From: Streptomyces sp. Act143
Lineage (GTDB): Bacteria; Actinomycetota; Actinomycetes; Streptomycetales; Streptomycetaceae
Direction of reading: 5' to 3'
Assembly: GCF_003143935.1 (NCBI RefSeq)
Contig: NZ_QFRX01000001.1
Coordinates: 5,702,643 to 5,766,642 of the forward strand
Length of the DNA stretch: 64,000 nt
Shown: piece after piece, positions 25,564-35,560 of the stretch
How the letters are laid out: each line of letters begins with the position of its first letter
How positions within the stretch are numbered: the first letter of the stretch is position 1
Translations under genes and position numbers: made by a program
The notes under the pieces: generated by a model
Seen by the model: the letters and a program-made list of their open reading frames with translations, nothing else
What the model was told of the DNA's origin: nothing
The model's database searches: none

Positions 25564-26315
25564 GCGACGCGAACGGTGTGAATGGGGCGTCGAACGGGGT
25601 GAACCCCGAGAAGGACCTCGGCGCCTCCAACCTGCCCGGCCAGCGTGGCGAGGGCGGCGAGGAGATCCGCGTCCAGCGCGGCATGTTCGGCGCCAACAAC
25701 GGCGGCGACACCTCCGGCTACGGCGGCCTGGTCCGCTCCATCCGGCTCCCGGGGGCGGCCACCCGCCCCTACGGCGGCTGGTTCGACGAGGTCGCCGACG
25801 AACTGGAGGGCGCGCTGGAGGAGCAGGGACTCCTCCCCGACAACGCCATCGAGAAGACGGTCGTCGACCGCGGCGAACTCACCTTCCACATCGAGCGCGA
25901 GCACCTGCTGCGCGTCGCCCGCACCCTGCGCGACGACCCGGCCCTGCGCTTCGAGCTCTGCACCGGGGTGAGCGGGGTCCACTACCCGCACGACAAGGGC
26001 CGCGAGCTGCACGCCGTCTACCACCTGCGCTCGCTCACCCACAACCGGCTGATCCGCCTGGAGGTCAGCGCTCCGGACGCCGACCCGCAGATCCCGTCCC
26101 TGGTCTCGGTGTATCCGACCAACGACTGGCACGAGCGCGAGACCTACGACTTCTTCGGGATCGTCTTCGACGGTCACCCGGCCCTGACGCGGATCATGAT
26201 GCCGGACGACTGGCAGGGCCATCCGCAGCGCAAGGACTACCCCCTCGGCGGCATCCCCGTCGAGTACAAGGGCGCCCAGATCCCGGCTCCGGACCAGCGG
26301 AGGTCGTACTCGTGA
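25560..26315 (+). CDS. nuoC: NADH-quinone oxidoreductase subunit C
   Basis: Encodes 251 residues of the 30-kDa hydrophilic subunit. The family signature ERETYDFFGIVFDGHP is intact, followed by RKDYPLGG. The first 60 residues form a Gly/Asn-rich extension without family similarity. The GTG at 25560 lies within the nuoB stop. The gap to nuoD (55 bases) is the longest inside the operon and holds a hairpin over the nuoD ribosome binding site. Confidence 0.96.
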
Positions 26316-26351
26316 GCACCCGCCCGTCGCCCGGCCACCACCCCTCAACGA

Positions 26352-26365
26352 CTCCCTTCGGGAGG
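26352..26365 (+). promoter_or_regulatory. Hairpin covering the nuoD ribosome binding site
   Basis: CTCCC (26352-26356) pairs with GGGAG (26360-26364) around a TTC loop. The right arm overlaps the GGAGG (26361-26365) that serves nuoD at 26371. When folded it would hide the site, so nuoD translation may depend on ribosomes arriving from nuoC or on another opening signal. Confidence 0.45.
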
Positions 26366-26370
26366 CTGTG

Positions 26371-27687
26371 ATGACTACCGCAACCCCTCGCGAGACCACC
26401 GAGGGCACCGTCTACACGGTCACCGGTGGCGACTGGGACGAGGTCGTCCAGTCCGCGGCCCGCGCCGACGACGAGCGCATCGTCGTCAACATGGGTCCTC
26501 AGCACCCGTCCACCCACGGAGTGCTCCGCCTGATCCTGGAGATCGAGGGCGAGACGGTCACCGAGGCCCGCTGCGGCATCGGCTACCTCCACACCGGCAT
26601 CGAGAAGAACCTCGAATTCCGCACGTGGACGCAGGGCACCACGTTCGTGACGCGCATGGACTACCTGACGTCCTTCTTCAACGAGACCGCCTACTGTCTC
26701 GCCGTCGAGAAACTCCTCGGCATCGAGGACCAGATCACCGAGCGCGCCAAGATCATCCGGGTCCTCCTGATGGAGCTGAACCGGTTGTCCTCGCACCTGG
26801 TGTGCATCGCCACCGGCGGCATGGAACTCGGCGCCACCACGATCATGATCTACGGATTCCGTGATCGTGAAATGATTCTCGACATCTACGAGCTCATCAC
26901 GGGCCTCAGGATGAACCACGCGTACATCCGCCCCGGCGGACTCGCGCAGGACCTGCCGCCCGGCGCGGTGGACCACATCCGCGAGTTCGTGAAGAAGATG
27001 AAGAAGAACCTCCCGGAGTACGACAAGCTCGCCACCGGGAACCCCATCTTCAAGGCCCGTATGCAGGACGTCGGTTACCTCGACCTGGCCGGCTGCATGG
27101 CCCTCGGTGCCACCGGCCCGATCCTGCGCTCCACCGGCCTGCCGCACGACCTGCGCAAGGCGCAGCCCTACTGCGACTACGAGACCTACGACTTCGAGGT
27201 CCCGACCGCGGACACCTGCGACTCCTACGGCCGCTTCCTCATCCGCCTGGAGGAGATGCGGCAGTCGCTGCACATCGTCGAGCAGTGCCTGGACCGGCTC
27301 CAGCCGGGACCGGTCATGGTCGCCGACAAGAAGATCGCCTGGCCCGCCCAGCTCGCTCTGGGGCCGGACGGGCTGGGCAACTCCCTCGACCACATCAAGA
27401 AGATCATGGGCACCTCCATGGAGGCCCTGATCCACCACTTCAAGCTGGTCACCGAAGGCTTCCGCGTACCGCCGGGACAGGCGTACGCGGCCGTCGAGTC
27501 GCCCAAGGGCGAGCTCGGGGTGCACGCCGTGTCCGACGGCGGCACCCGCCCCTTCCGGGTCCACTTCCGCGACCCGTCCTTCACCAACCTGCAAGCCATG
27601 GCGGCGTTGTGCGAGGGCGGCCAGGTCGCCGACGTCATCGTCGCCGTCGCGTCCATCGACCCTGTGATGGGAGGCGTCGACCGGTGA
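26371..27687 (+). CDS. nuoD: NADH-quinone oxidoreductase subunit D
   Basis: Encodes 438 residues of the 49-kDa subunit that forms the quinone pocket with NuoB. Seen: NMGPQHPSTHGVLRLILE, GYLHTGIEKN, RPGGLAQDLPPG, and a C-terminal PFRVHFRDPSFTNLQAM. The ATG at 26371 has GGAGG 5 bases before it; the adjacent GTG at 26368 is too close. Its stop overlaps nuoE by 4 bases. Confidence 0.97.
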   Translation: MTTATPRETTEGTVYTVTGGDWDEVVQSAARADDERIVVNMGPQHPSTHGVLRLILEIEGETVTEARCGIGYLHTGIEKNLEFRTWTQGTTFVTRMDYLTSFFNETAYCLAVEKLLGIEDQITERAKIIRVLLMELNRLSSHLVCIATGGMELGATTIMIYGFRDREMILDIYELITGLRMNHAYIRPGGLAQDLPPGAVDHIREFVKKMKKNLPEYDKLATGNPIFKARMQDVGYLDLAGCMALGATGPILRSTGLPHDLRKAQPYCDYETYDFEVPTADTCDSYGRFLIRLEEMRQSLHIVEQCLDRLQPGPVMVADKKIAWPAQLALGPDGLGNSLDHIKKIMGTSMEALIHHFKLVTEGFRVPPGQAYAAVESPKGELGVHAVSDGGTRPFRVHFRDPSFTNLQAMAALCEGGQVADVIVAVASIDPVMGGVDR

Positions 27688-28556
27688 CCACCTCTTCTTC
27701 GGAGCACGGCGTCAGCCTGGGCATGCCCGAACTGCCCGCGCCCGCCTACCCGGACGACGTTCGAGAACGGCTGGAGACGGACGCGCGCGAGGTCATCGCC
27801 CGCTACCCCGACTCCCGGTCCGCGCTCCTCCCGCTGCTGCACCTCGTGCAGTCGGAGGAGGGCCATGTCACGCGCACCGGGATGCAGTTCTGCGCGGACA
27901 TGCTCGGCCTGACCACGGCCGAGGTCACCGCCGTCGCCACCTTCTACACCATGTACCGGCGGCGGCCGAGCGGCGACTACCAGGTCGGCGTCTGCACCAA
28001 CACGCTGTGCGCGGTGATGGGCGGCGACGCGATCTTCGAGTCGCTCCAGGAGCACCTGGGCGTCGGCAACGGCGGGACCACCGACGACGGCAAGGTCACG
28101 CTGGAGCACATCGAGTGCAACGCGGCCTGCGACTTCGCGCCGGTGGTGATGGTCAACTGGGAGTTCTTCGACAACCAGACCCCGGCCAGCGCCAAGCGCC
28201 TCGTCGACGACCTGATCGAGGGCCGTGTCGTGAAGCCCACGCGCGGGGCACCGCTGTGCACCTTCAAGGAGACCGCGCGCATCCTCGCCGGCTTCCCCGA
28301 CGAGCGGCCGGGGGCCGTCGAGGCGAGCGGCGGAGCGGGACCCGCTTCGCTGGTGGGCCTCCGCCTGGCCAGGGGAGAGGCCGCACCCGCGCGCGTGGTC
28401 CATCCGCGCGACGGCGGTCCGCAGGACGAGGCGCAGGACCGGGCCGTGCACGAGCCGTCGCCCACCGAGCACCTCAGTTCGCACGACGCGCCGCAGGACA
28501 CATCGGCCTCCGACCCGACCCACCCGGCGGGGCCTGTCGCCGAGGAGGGGGAGTGA
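27684..28556 (+). CDS. nuoE: NADH-quinone oxidoreductase subunit E
   Basis: Encodes 290 residues of a thioredoxin-like 2Fe-2S subunit of the NADH-oxidising module. The cluster ligands are CTNTLC and ECNAAC. Residues after about 200 form a Gly/Ala/Pro/Asp-rich tail of 90 residues absent from most bacterial NuoE and of unknown use. The GTG start sits in the nuoD stop. Confidence 0.96.
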   Translation: MTTSSSEHGVSLGMPELPAPAYPDDVRERLETDAREVIARYPDSRSALLPLLHLVQSEEGHVTRTGMQFCADMLGLTTAEVTAVATFYTMYRRRPSGDYQVGVCTNTLCAVMGGDAIFESLQEHLGVGNGGTTDDGKVTLEHIECNAACDFAPVVMVNWEFFDNQTPASAKRLVDDLIEGRVVKPTRGAPLCTFKETARILAGFPDERPGAVEASGGAGPASLVGLRLARGEAAPARVVHPRDGGPQDEAQDRAVHEPSPTEHLSSHDAPQDTSASDPTHPAGPVAEEGE

Positions 28557-29905
28557 TGACCTTGGCACCCGAGCTGAAAGACACCAGCCCCGAGAAGCTG
28601 CTCGCACCCGTGCTGTCGGCCTTCTGGGACGAGGACAGGTCCTGGACGCTGGACGTCTACAAGAGGCACGAGGGATACGAGGGTCTGCGCAAGGCGCTCG
28701 CGATGTCACCGGACGACCTGATCGCGTACGTCAAGGACTCCGGTCTGCGCGGCCGCGGCGGCGCGGGATTCCCCACCGGAATGAAATGGCAGTTCATTCC
28801 GCAGGGAGATGGAAAGCCGCACTATCTAGTTGTCAACGCCGACGAATCGGAGCCCGGAACCTGCAAGGACATTCCGCTCCTCTTCGCGAACCCGCATAGC
28901 CTCATCGAGGGCATGATCATCGCGTGTTACGCCATCAGGTCGTCGCATGCCTTCATCTATCTGCGCGGTGAAGTGGTGCCAGTGCTGCGGCGGTTGCACT
29001 CGGCCGTGAGCGAGGCCTACGCGGCCGGCTACCTCGGGACGAACATCCTGGGCAGCGGGCTCGATCTCGACATCACCGTGCACGCGGGCGCGGGCGCGTA
29101 CATCTGCGGTGAGGAGACCGCACTCCTCGACTCGCTCGAAGGCCGCCGTGGTCAACCGCGGCTCCGTCCCCCCTTTCCTGCGGTCGCGGGCCTCTATGCC
29201 TGCCCGACTGTGGTGAATAACGTCGAATCGATCGCGTCGGTTCCCGCGATCCTGCACCGCGGCAAAGAATGGTTCCGCTCGATGGGGAGCGAGAAGTCAC
29301 CCGGCTTCACGCTCTATTCGCTCAGCGGCCATGTCGCCAGCCCCGGTCAGTACGAGGCCCCGCTCGGGATCACGCTGCGCCAGCTCCTGGAGATGAGCGG
29401 CGGCATGCGGCCCGGGCACCGGCTCAAGTTCTGGACGCCGGGCGGCTCCTCGACGCCGATGTTCACCGACGAGCACCTCGACGTCCCTCTTGATTACGAA
29501 GGAGTGGGTGCCGCGGGTTCCATGCTCGGCACCAAAGCACTCCAGTGCTTCGACGAGACGACCTGCGTCGTGCGCGCCGTCACCCGCTGGACGGAGTTCT
29601 ACGCCCACGAGTCCTGCGGCAAGTGCACGCCCTGCCGCGAAGGCACGTACTGGCTCGTGCAGTTGCTGCGCGACATCGAGGCAGGCAAGGGCGTCATGTC
29701 CGACCTCGACAAGCTGAACGACATCGCCGACAACATCAACGGCAAGTCCTTCTGCGCCCTCGGCGACGGCGCCGCCTCGCCGATCTTCTCCTCGCTGAAG
29801 TACTTCCGCGAGGAGTACGAGCAGCACATCACGGGCCGCGGCTGCCCCTTCGACCCGGCCAAGTCCACGGCCTGGGCCGACTCCCGCACGGAGGTGAACG
29901 CATGA
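28556..29905 (+). CDS. nuoF: NADH-quinone oxidoreductase subunit F
   Basis: Encodes 449 residues and binds NADH, FMN and a 4Fe-4S cluster. Seen: GLRGRGGAGFPTGMKW (nucleotide loop), ESEPGTCKD, GAYICGEETAL, and cluster ligands SCGKCTPCREG with CALG. The ATG at 28556 shares its A with the nuoE TGA. GGAGGGGGAG precedes it. Confidence 0.97.
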   Translation: MTLAPELKDTSPEKLLAPVLSAFWDEDRSWTLDVYKRHEGYEGLRKALAMSPDDLIAYVKDSGLRGRGGAGFPTGMKWQFIPQGDGKPHYLVVNADESEPGTCKDIPLLFANPHSLIEGMIIACYAIRSSHAFIYLRGEVVPVLRRLHSAVSEAYAAGYLGTNILGSGLDLDITVHAGAGAYICGEETALLDSLEGRRGQPRLRPPFPAVAGLYACPTVVNNVESIASVPAILHRGKEWFRSMGSEKSPGFTLYSLSGHVASPGQYEAPLGITLRQLLEMSGGMRPGHRLKFWTPGGSSTPMFTDEHLDVPLDYEGVGAAGSMLGTKALQCFDETTCVVRAVTRWTEFYAHESCGKCTPCREGTYWLVQLLRDIEAGKGVMSDLDKLNDIADNINGKSFCALGDGAASPIFSSLKYFREEYEQHITGRGCPFDPAKSTAWADSRTEVNA

Positions 29906-32406
29906 CCGTGACCACCAGCGCTCCCTCCGGTGGGGGAGAGGCGGCGGTCCCGCCGGAAGATCTCGTCTCGCTGACCATCGACGGCGCCGAGATCAGCGTG
30001 CCCAAGGGCACCCTGGTCATCCGGGCCGCCGAGCAGCTCGGCATCGAGATCCCGCGCTTCTGCGACCACCCCCTGCTCGACCCGGCCGGTGCCTGCCGGC
30101 AGTGCATCGTCGAGGTCGAGGGTCAGCGCAAGCCGATGGCCTCCTGCACCATCACCTGCACCGACGGCATGGTGGTGAAGACCCACCTCACCTCACCGGT
30201 CGCCGAGAAGGCCCAGCATGGTGTGATGGAGCTCCTCCTCATCAACCACCCGCTGGACTGCCCGGTCTGCGACAAGGGCGGCGAATGCCCCCTGCAGAAC
30301 CAGGCCATGTCCCACGGACAGGCCGAGTCCCGCTTCGAGGGCAAGAAGCGGACGTACGAGAAGCCCGTGCCGATCTCGACACAGGTGCTGCTGGACCGCG
30401 AGCGGTGCGTGCTGTGCGCCCGCTGCACCCGCTTCTCCAACCAGGTCGCGGGCGACCCGATGATCGAACTCGTCGAGCGGGGCGCGCTCCAGCAGGTCGG
30501 CACCGGCGAGGGCGACCCCTTCGAGTCGTACTTCTCCGGCAACACCATCCAGATCTGCCCGGTCGGCGCGCTGACCTCGGCGGCGTACCGATTCCGCTCC
30601 CGCCCGTTCGACCTGGTGTCCTCCCCGAGCGTGTGCGAGCACTGCTCCGGCGGCTGCGCCACCCGCACCGACCACCGGCGCGGCAAGGTCATGCGCCGGC
30701 TCGCGGCCAACGACCCCGAGGTCAACGAGGAGTGGATCTGCGACAAGGGGCGGTTCGGCTTCCGGTACGCGCAGCAGCGCGACCGGCTTCAGACGCCTCT
30801 GGTGCGCGACCCCGAGGGTGAGCTCGTCCCGGCCTCCTGGCCGGAAGCGCTGGAGATCGCCGCACAGGGGCTGCTCGCCTCGCGCGGCCGGACCGGTGTG
30901 CTGACCGGTGGCCGGCTCACCATCGAGGACGCCTACGCGTACAGCAAGTTCGCGCGCGTGGCGCTCGACACCAACGACATCGACTTCCGCGCGCGCGTGC
31001 ACAGCGGTGAGGAGGCCGACTTCCTCGCCGCGCGGATCGCCGGACGCGGCCGGGACCTCGACGGCACGGGCGTCACCTACACCTCGCTGGAGAAGGCACC
31101 CGCCGTTTTGCTGGTCGGGTTCGAGGCCGAGGAGGAGGCGCCCGGCGTCTTCCTGCGGCTGCGCAAGGCCTGGCGCAAGCACGGACAGAAGGTCTTCTCG
31201 CTGGCCACGCACGCGACGCGCGGCCTCACGAAGGCCGGCGGCACGCTGCTGCCCGCCGCTCCCGGCACCGAGACCGAGTGGCTGGACGCCCTCGCGAGCG
31301 GCGTCGGTCTGGAGGAGGGCGGTGCGGCCGCCGCCGAGGCGCTGCGCACCGAGGGCGCCGTGATCGTCGTCGGGGAGCGGCTGGCCGCCGTGGCGGGCGG
31401 GCTGACCGCCGCCGTACGGGCGGCGTCCGCGACCGGCGCGCACCTGGTGTGGATTCCGCGCCGGGCGGGGGAGCGGGCCGCCGTGGAGGCCGGCGCGCTG
31501 CCGTCGCTGCTGCCGGGCGGCCGTCCGGCCACCGACCCGCGCGCGCGTGACGAGGTCGCAGCCGCCTGGGGAGTCGCCGAACTCCCGCATCGCTACGGCC
31601 GTGACACCACGCAGATCGTCGAGGCCGCCGCCACCGGCGAGCTTCAGGCGCTGGTCGTCGCCGGTGTCGAGGTCGCCGACCTGCCCGACCCGGCACGCGC
31701 GCGTGAGGCGCTCGGCGAGGTCGGCTTCCTGGTGTCGCTGGAGCTGCGGCCCAGCGAGGTCACCGCGCTCGCGGACGTCGTCCTGCCGGTCGCCGCGGTC
31801 GCCGAGAAGGCCGGCACCTTCCTGAACTGGGAGGGCAGGGTGCGCTTCTTCGAGGCCGCCCTCAAGCCGGACCAGATGACCCGCCGCCTCGCGCCGACCG
31901 ACGCGCGCGTGCTGCAGATGCTGGCCGACGCCATGGACGTACACCTGGGCCTGCCGGACCTGCGGACCGTGCGCGGCGAGATCGACCGGCTCGGCGCCTG
32001 GGACGGTCCGCGGGCCACCGAGCCGCTGGAGAGGGCGGCCCAGTTGCCGCGGCCCGCCGCCGGCGAGGCCGTCCTCGCCGGGCACCGGCTGCTGCTCGAC
32101 CAGGGCCGTCTCCAGGAAGGCGACGAAGCGCTGGCCGGAACCCGGCACGCGGCCCACGCGCGCGTGTCCGCCGCGACCGCCGCGGAGGCGGGCGTGAAGA
32201 ACGGCGACGTCCTGGCCGTGACCGGCTCCGCCGGGACCGTCCAACTCCCGCTCCAGGTCACCGAGATGCCCGACCGTGTGGTCTGGCTCCCACTGAACTC
32301 CGTGGGCGGGGGCGTCGCCTCAGACGCCGGGGCGCTGCCCGGCTCCCTCGTCCGCATCGGTCCGGCGACGCCCGCCACCGAAGCCCCCAAGGAGGTGGAG
32401 GCATGA
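29902..32406 (+). CDS. nuoG: NADH-quinone oxidoreductase subunit G
   Basis: Encodes 834 residues. An N-terminal 2Fe-2S ferredoxin part (CDHPLL, CRQC) is followed by the His-ligated cluster region (NHPLDCPVCDKGGECPLQN) and CVLCARCTRF. A molybdopterin-type domain then begins with CEHCSGGC and a later Cys in ICDKG, so the off-path N7 cluster site is present. The remaining part is the degenerate oxidoreductase-like scaffold. The ATG overlaps the nuoF stop (ATGA). Confidence 0.96.
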   Translation: MTVTTSAPSGGGEAAVPPEDLVSLTIDGAEISVPKGTLVIRAAEQLGIEIPRFCDHPLLDPAGACRQCIVEVEGQRKPMASCTITCTDGMVVKTHLTSPVAEKAQHGVMELLLINHPLDCPVCDKGGECPLQNQAMSHGQAESRFEGKKRTYEKPVPISTQVLLDRERCVLCARCTRFSNQVAGDPMIELVERGALQQVGTGEGDPFESYFSGNTIQICPVGALTSAAYRFRSRPFDLVSSPSVCEHCSGGCATRTDHRRGKVMRRLAANDPEVNEEWICDKGRFGFRYAQQRDRLQTPLVRDPEGELVPASWPEALEIAAQGLLASRGRTGVLTGGRLTIEDAYAYSKFARVALDTNDIDFRARVHSGEEADFLAARIAGRGRDLDGTGVTYTSLEKAPAVLLVGFEAEEEAPGVFLRLRKAWRKHGQKVFSLATHATRGLTKAGGTLLPAAPGTETEWLDALASGVGLEEGGAAAAEALRTEGAVIVVGERLAAVAGGLTAAVRAASATGAHLVWIPRRAGERAAVEAGALPSLLPGGRPATDPRARDEVAAAWGVAELPHRYGRDTTQIVEAAATGELQALVVAGVEVADLPDPARAREALGEVGFLVSLELRPSEVTALADVVLPVAAVAEKAGTFLNWEGRVRFFEAALKPDQMTRRLAPTDARVLQMLADAMDVHLGLPDLRTVRGEIDRLGAWDGPRATEPLERAAQLPRPAAGEAVLAGHRLLLDQGRLQEGDEALAGTRHAAHARVSAATAAEAGVKNGDVLAVTGSAGTVQLPLQVTEMPDRVVWLPLNSVGGGVASDAGALPGSLVRIGPATPATEAPKEVEA

Positions 32407-33770
32407 GCCCGTACCTCGCCGCAGAAGACCTCTCGATGTTCGGCACCGACCCCTGGTGGCTGGTCGTCGTCAAGGCCGTCTTCTGCTTCGCGTTCCTGAT
32501 GGTGACCGTGCTGTTCTCCATCGTCTGGGAGCGCAAGGTCGTCGCCTGGATGCAGCTGCGCATCGGCCCCAACCGCCACGGCCCCTGGGGCATGCTCCAG
32601 TCGCTCGCCGACGGCGTGAAGCTGATGCTCAAGGAAGACGTCATCGTCAAGCGCGCGGACAAGGTGGTCTACATCCTCGCGCCGATCGTCGCGGCCATCC
32701 CGGCCTTCATGGCGATCGCGGTGATCCCCTTCGGCCCGGCCGGCAACGAGATCTCGATCTTCGGCCAGCGCACCACGATGCAGCTCACCGACCTGCCGAT
32801 CGCGATGCTCTACATCCTCGCGGTCGCCTCGGTCGGCATCTACGGCATCGTGCTGGCGGGCTGGAGCTCCGGCTCGACGTACCCGCTCCTCGGCGGTCTG
32901 CGTTCCTGCGCGCAGATGATCTCGTACGAGATCGCCATGGGCGCCGCCTTCGCGTCCGTCTTCCTCTACTCGGGGTCGATGTCGACGTCGGCGATCGTCG
33001 AGGCGCAGCAGGACCGCTGGTACGTCGTCCTGCTGCCGGTCTCCTTCATCATCTACATCGTCACGATGGTCGGCGAGACCAACCGCGCCCCCTTCGACAT
33101 GCCGGAGTCCGAGGGCGACCTGGTCGGCGGCTTCAACACCGAGTACTCGTCGATCAAGTTCGCGCTGTTCATGCTCGCCGAGTACGTGAACATGGTGACG
33201 GTCTCGGCGGTGTCCGTGACCCTCTTCCTCGGCGGTTGGCGGGCCCCCTGGCCGGTCAGCACCTTCTGGGAGGGCGCCAACCACGGCTGGTGGCCGCTGC
33301 TCTGGTTCGTCATCAAGGTCCAGCTGCTGCTGTTCTTCTTCATCTGGCTGCGCGGCACGCTCCCCCGCGTCCGCTACGACCAGCTGATGAAGCTCGGCTG
33401 GAAGGTTCTCATCCCGGTCTCCGTGGTGTGGCTGATGGCGGTCGCGACCGTGCGGACGCTGCGGAACGAGAACTACGACTTCGCGGACATCGTGCTCTAC
33501 GTGGCCGCCGGTGTGATCGGGCTGCTGCTCCTCTCCTTCGTCGCGGACGTCTTCCGCGAGAAGGCGAAGGAAGCCGCGCAGCCCGCGCCGGAGCCGGTCG
33601 GCTTCGACCCGATGGCCGGCGGATTCCCCGTACCGCCGCTGCCCGGACAGGAGTTGCCACCGGTGCCGAGGCGTCGCTCGCGGCAGGAGCGGGAGCTGAT
33701 TGTCAGTGGCGGAGTGAATACTCGGAGTGACGACGGATCTCTGGATGGAAAGGAGGCGTCCGATGGCTGA
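32403..33770 (+). CDS. nuoH: NADH-quinone oxidoreductase subunit H
   Basis: Encodes 455 residues with eight or more membrane helices. The ND1 loop ERKVVAWMQLRIGPNRHGPWG and ETNRAPFDMPESEGDLVGGF are conserved. It links the quinone site to proton pumping. A C-terminal Pro-rich cytosolic tail of about 60 residues is longer than usual. Its stop overlaps nuoI by 8 bases. Confidence 0.97.
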   Translation: MSPYLAAEDLSMFGTDPWWLVVVKAVFCFAFLMVTVLFSIVWERKVVAWMQLRIGPNRHGPWGMLQSLADGVKLMLKEDVIVKRADKVVYILAPIVAAIPAFMAIAVIPFGPAGNEISIFGQRTTMQLTDLPIAMLYILAVASVGIYGIVLAGWSSGSTYPLLGGLRSCAQMISYEIAMGAAFASVFLYSGSMSTSAIVEAQQDRWYVVLLPVSFIIYIVTMVGETNRAPFDMPESEGDLVGGFNTEYSSIKFALFMLAEYVNMVTVSAVSVTLFLGGWRAPWPVSTFWEGANHGWWPLLWFVIKVQLLLFFFIWLRGTLPRVRYDQLMKLGWKVLIPVSVVWLMAVATVRTLRNENYDFADIVLYVAAGVIGLLLLSFVADVFREKAKEAAQPAPEPVGFDPMAGGFPVPPLPGQELPPVPRRRSRQERELIVSGGVNTRSDDGSLDGKEASDG

Positions 33771-34404
33771 GGAGCCCAAGGAGACCAAGCCCGGTTTCAT
33801 GAACCCCGTCGCCGGCTTCGGCGTGACCTTCAAGGCCATGTTCAAGAAGCGGCTGACCGAGCAGTACCCGGAGCAGCAGAAGACCACCGCTCCGCGGTTC
33901 CACGGACGGCACCAGCTCAACCGCCATCCGGACGGCCTGGAGAAGTGCGTCGGCTGCGAGCTGTGCGCCTGGGCCTGCCCCGCCGACGCCATCTATGTGG
34001 AGGGCGCCGACAACACGGACGAGGAACGCTACTCGCCGGGCGAGCGCTACGGCCGCGTGTACCAGATCAACTACGCCCGCTGCATCCTGTGCGGTCTGTG
34101 CATCGAGGCGTGCCCCACGCGCGCGCTGACGATGACCAACGAGTTCGAGCTCGCGGACAGCAGCCGCGCCAACCTCATCTACACCAAGGAGCAGCTGCTC
34201 GCCGGTCTGGAAGAGGGCATGGTCGACTCGCCGCACGCGATCTACCCGGGCACCGACGAGCAGGACTACTACCGAGGGCTGGTGACGGAGGCCGCGCCCG
34301 GCACCGAGCGCCAAGTGGCCCTCTCCAAGGGCGAGGTGGCCCAGGAAGCCGCCACCACCTTCGGCCCTGACGAGCCGGCCTCGGAGAAGGTGATCGGCCG
34401 ATGA
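33763..34404 (+). CDS. nuoI: NADH-quinone oxidoreductase subunit I
   Basis: Encodes 213 residues with two 4Fe-4S ferredoxin motifs, CVGCELCAWACP and CILCGLCIEACP, which carry clusters N6a and N6b. The ATG at 33763 follows AAAGGAGG at an ideal distance, so it is preferred over the in-frame ATG at 33727. The stop overlaps nuoJ (ATGA). Confidence 0.97.
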   Translation: MAEEPKETKPGFMNPVAGFGVTFKAMFKKRLTEQYPEQQKTTAPRFHGRHQLNRHPDGLEKCVGCELCAWACPADAIYVEGADNTDEERYSPGERYGRVYQINYARCILCGLCIEACPTRALTMTNEFELADSSRANLIYTKEQLLAGLEEGMVDSPHAIYPGTDEQDYYRGLVTEAAPGTERQVALSKGEVAQEAATTFGPDEPASEKVIGR

Positions 34405-35249
34405 CCGCCCCCGTCGAGCTCGCCGCCTACTCCACCTCCACCGGCGAGGCCTTCCAGTTCTGGGTGCTCGGCACCGTCGCCGTGATCGGCGCCCTGTGCA
34501 CCGTCTTCATGAAGAAGGCCGTGCACAGCGCGCTCTGCCTGGCCGGGACCATGATCATCCTTGCGGTGTTCTACCTCGCCAACGGTGCCTACTTCCTGGG
34601 CATCGTGCAGATCGTCGTCTACACCGGCGCGATCATGATGCTGTTCCTGTTCGTGGTGATGCTCGTCGGCGTCACGGCCGCGGACTCCCTGAAGGAGACC
34701 ATCAAGGGCCAGCGCTGGCTGGCCCTTGTCTGCGGACTCGGCTTCGGCATCCTGCTGTTCGCCGGCATCGGCAACGCCTCGCTGACGGAGTTCAACGGCC
34801 TGGCGCAGGCGAACGCGAACGGCAACGTGGAGGGCCTCGCGAACTTCATCTTCACCAAGTACGTCTTCGCCTTCGAAATCACCGGCGCCCTGCTGATCAC
34901 GGCCGCCGTCGGCGCCATGGTGCTCACCCACCGCGAGCGCACCGAACGCGCCAAGACCCAGCGTGAGCTGGCCGAACAGCGCGTCCGCGAGGGCAAGCAC
35001 GTACCGCCGCTGCCGGCGCCCGGTGTCTACGCCCGGCACAACGCCGTGGACATCGCGGGCCTGCTGCCCGACGGCACCCCGTCGGAGCTCACGGTCAGCA
35101 AGACCCTGCGCGAGCGCGGCCAGATCCGGGACGTCTCCCAGGAGGCGCTCAACGATCTGCGGGCCCTGGAGCAGCGCGCCGAGGAGCGCCTGGAGCGGAC
35201 CGCGATCGAGCCGGCCAACCTCAAGCGGGCCGAGGAGGCGTCGAAGTGA
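34401..35249 (+). CDS. nuoJ: NADH-quinone oxidoreductase subunit J
   Basis: Encodes 282 residues with five membrane helices in the first 180; [20 protein letters not shown] and [10 protein letters not shown] are typical of NuoJ. A charged tail of about 100 residues ([19 protein letters not shown] onward) is absent from E. coli NuoJ but usual in actinobacteria. It overlaps nuoK by GTGA. Confidence 0.96.
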
Positions 35250-35545
35250 ACCCCGTCAACTACCTCTACCTCGCGGCCCTGTTGTTCACGATCGGCGCCA
35301 CCGGCGTACTGATCAGGCGCAACGCGATCGTCGTGTTCATGTGCATCGAGCTCATGCTCAACGCCTGCAACCTGGCGTTCGTCGCCTTCTCCCGGATGCA
35401 CGGCAATCTCGACGGCCAGATCATCGCCTTCTTCACGATGGTCGTCGCCGCCGCGGAGGTCGTGGTCGGGCTCGCGATCATCGTGTCCCTGTTCCGTTCC
35501 CGCCACTCGGCCTCGGTCGACGACGCCAGCCTGATGAAGCTCTGA
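35246..35545 (+). CDS. nuoK: NADH-quinone oxidoreductase subunit K
   Basis: Encodes 99 residues with three membrane helices. The conserved [16 protein letters not shown], with its buried Glu, and [17 protein letters not shown] are present. It forms part of the proton path with NuoJ and NuoA. The gap to nuoL is 15 bases. Confidence 0.96.
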
Positions 35546-35560
35546 GGGGTTGGAAGAATC

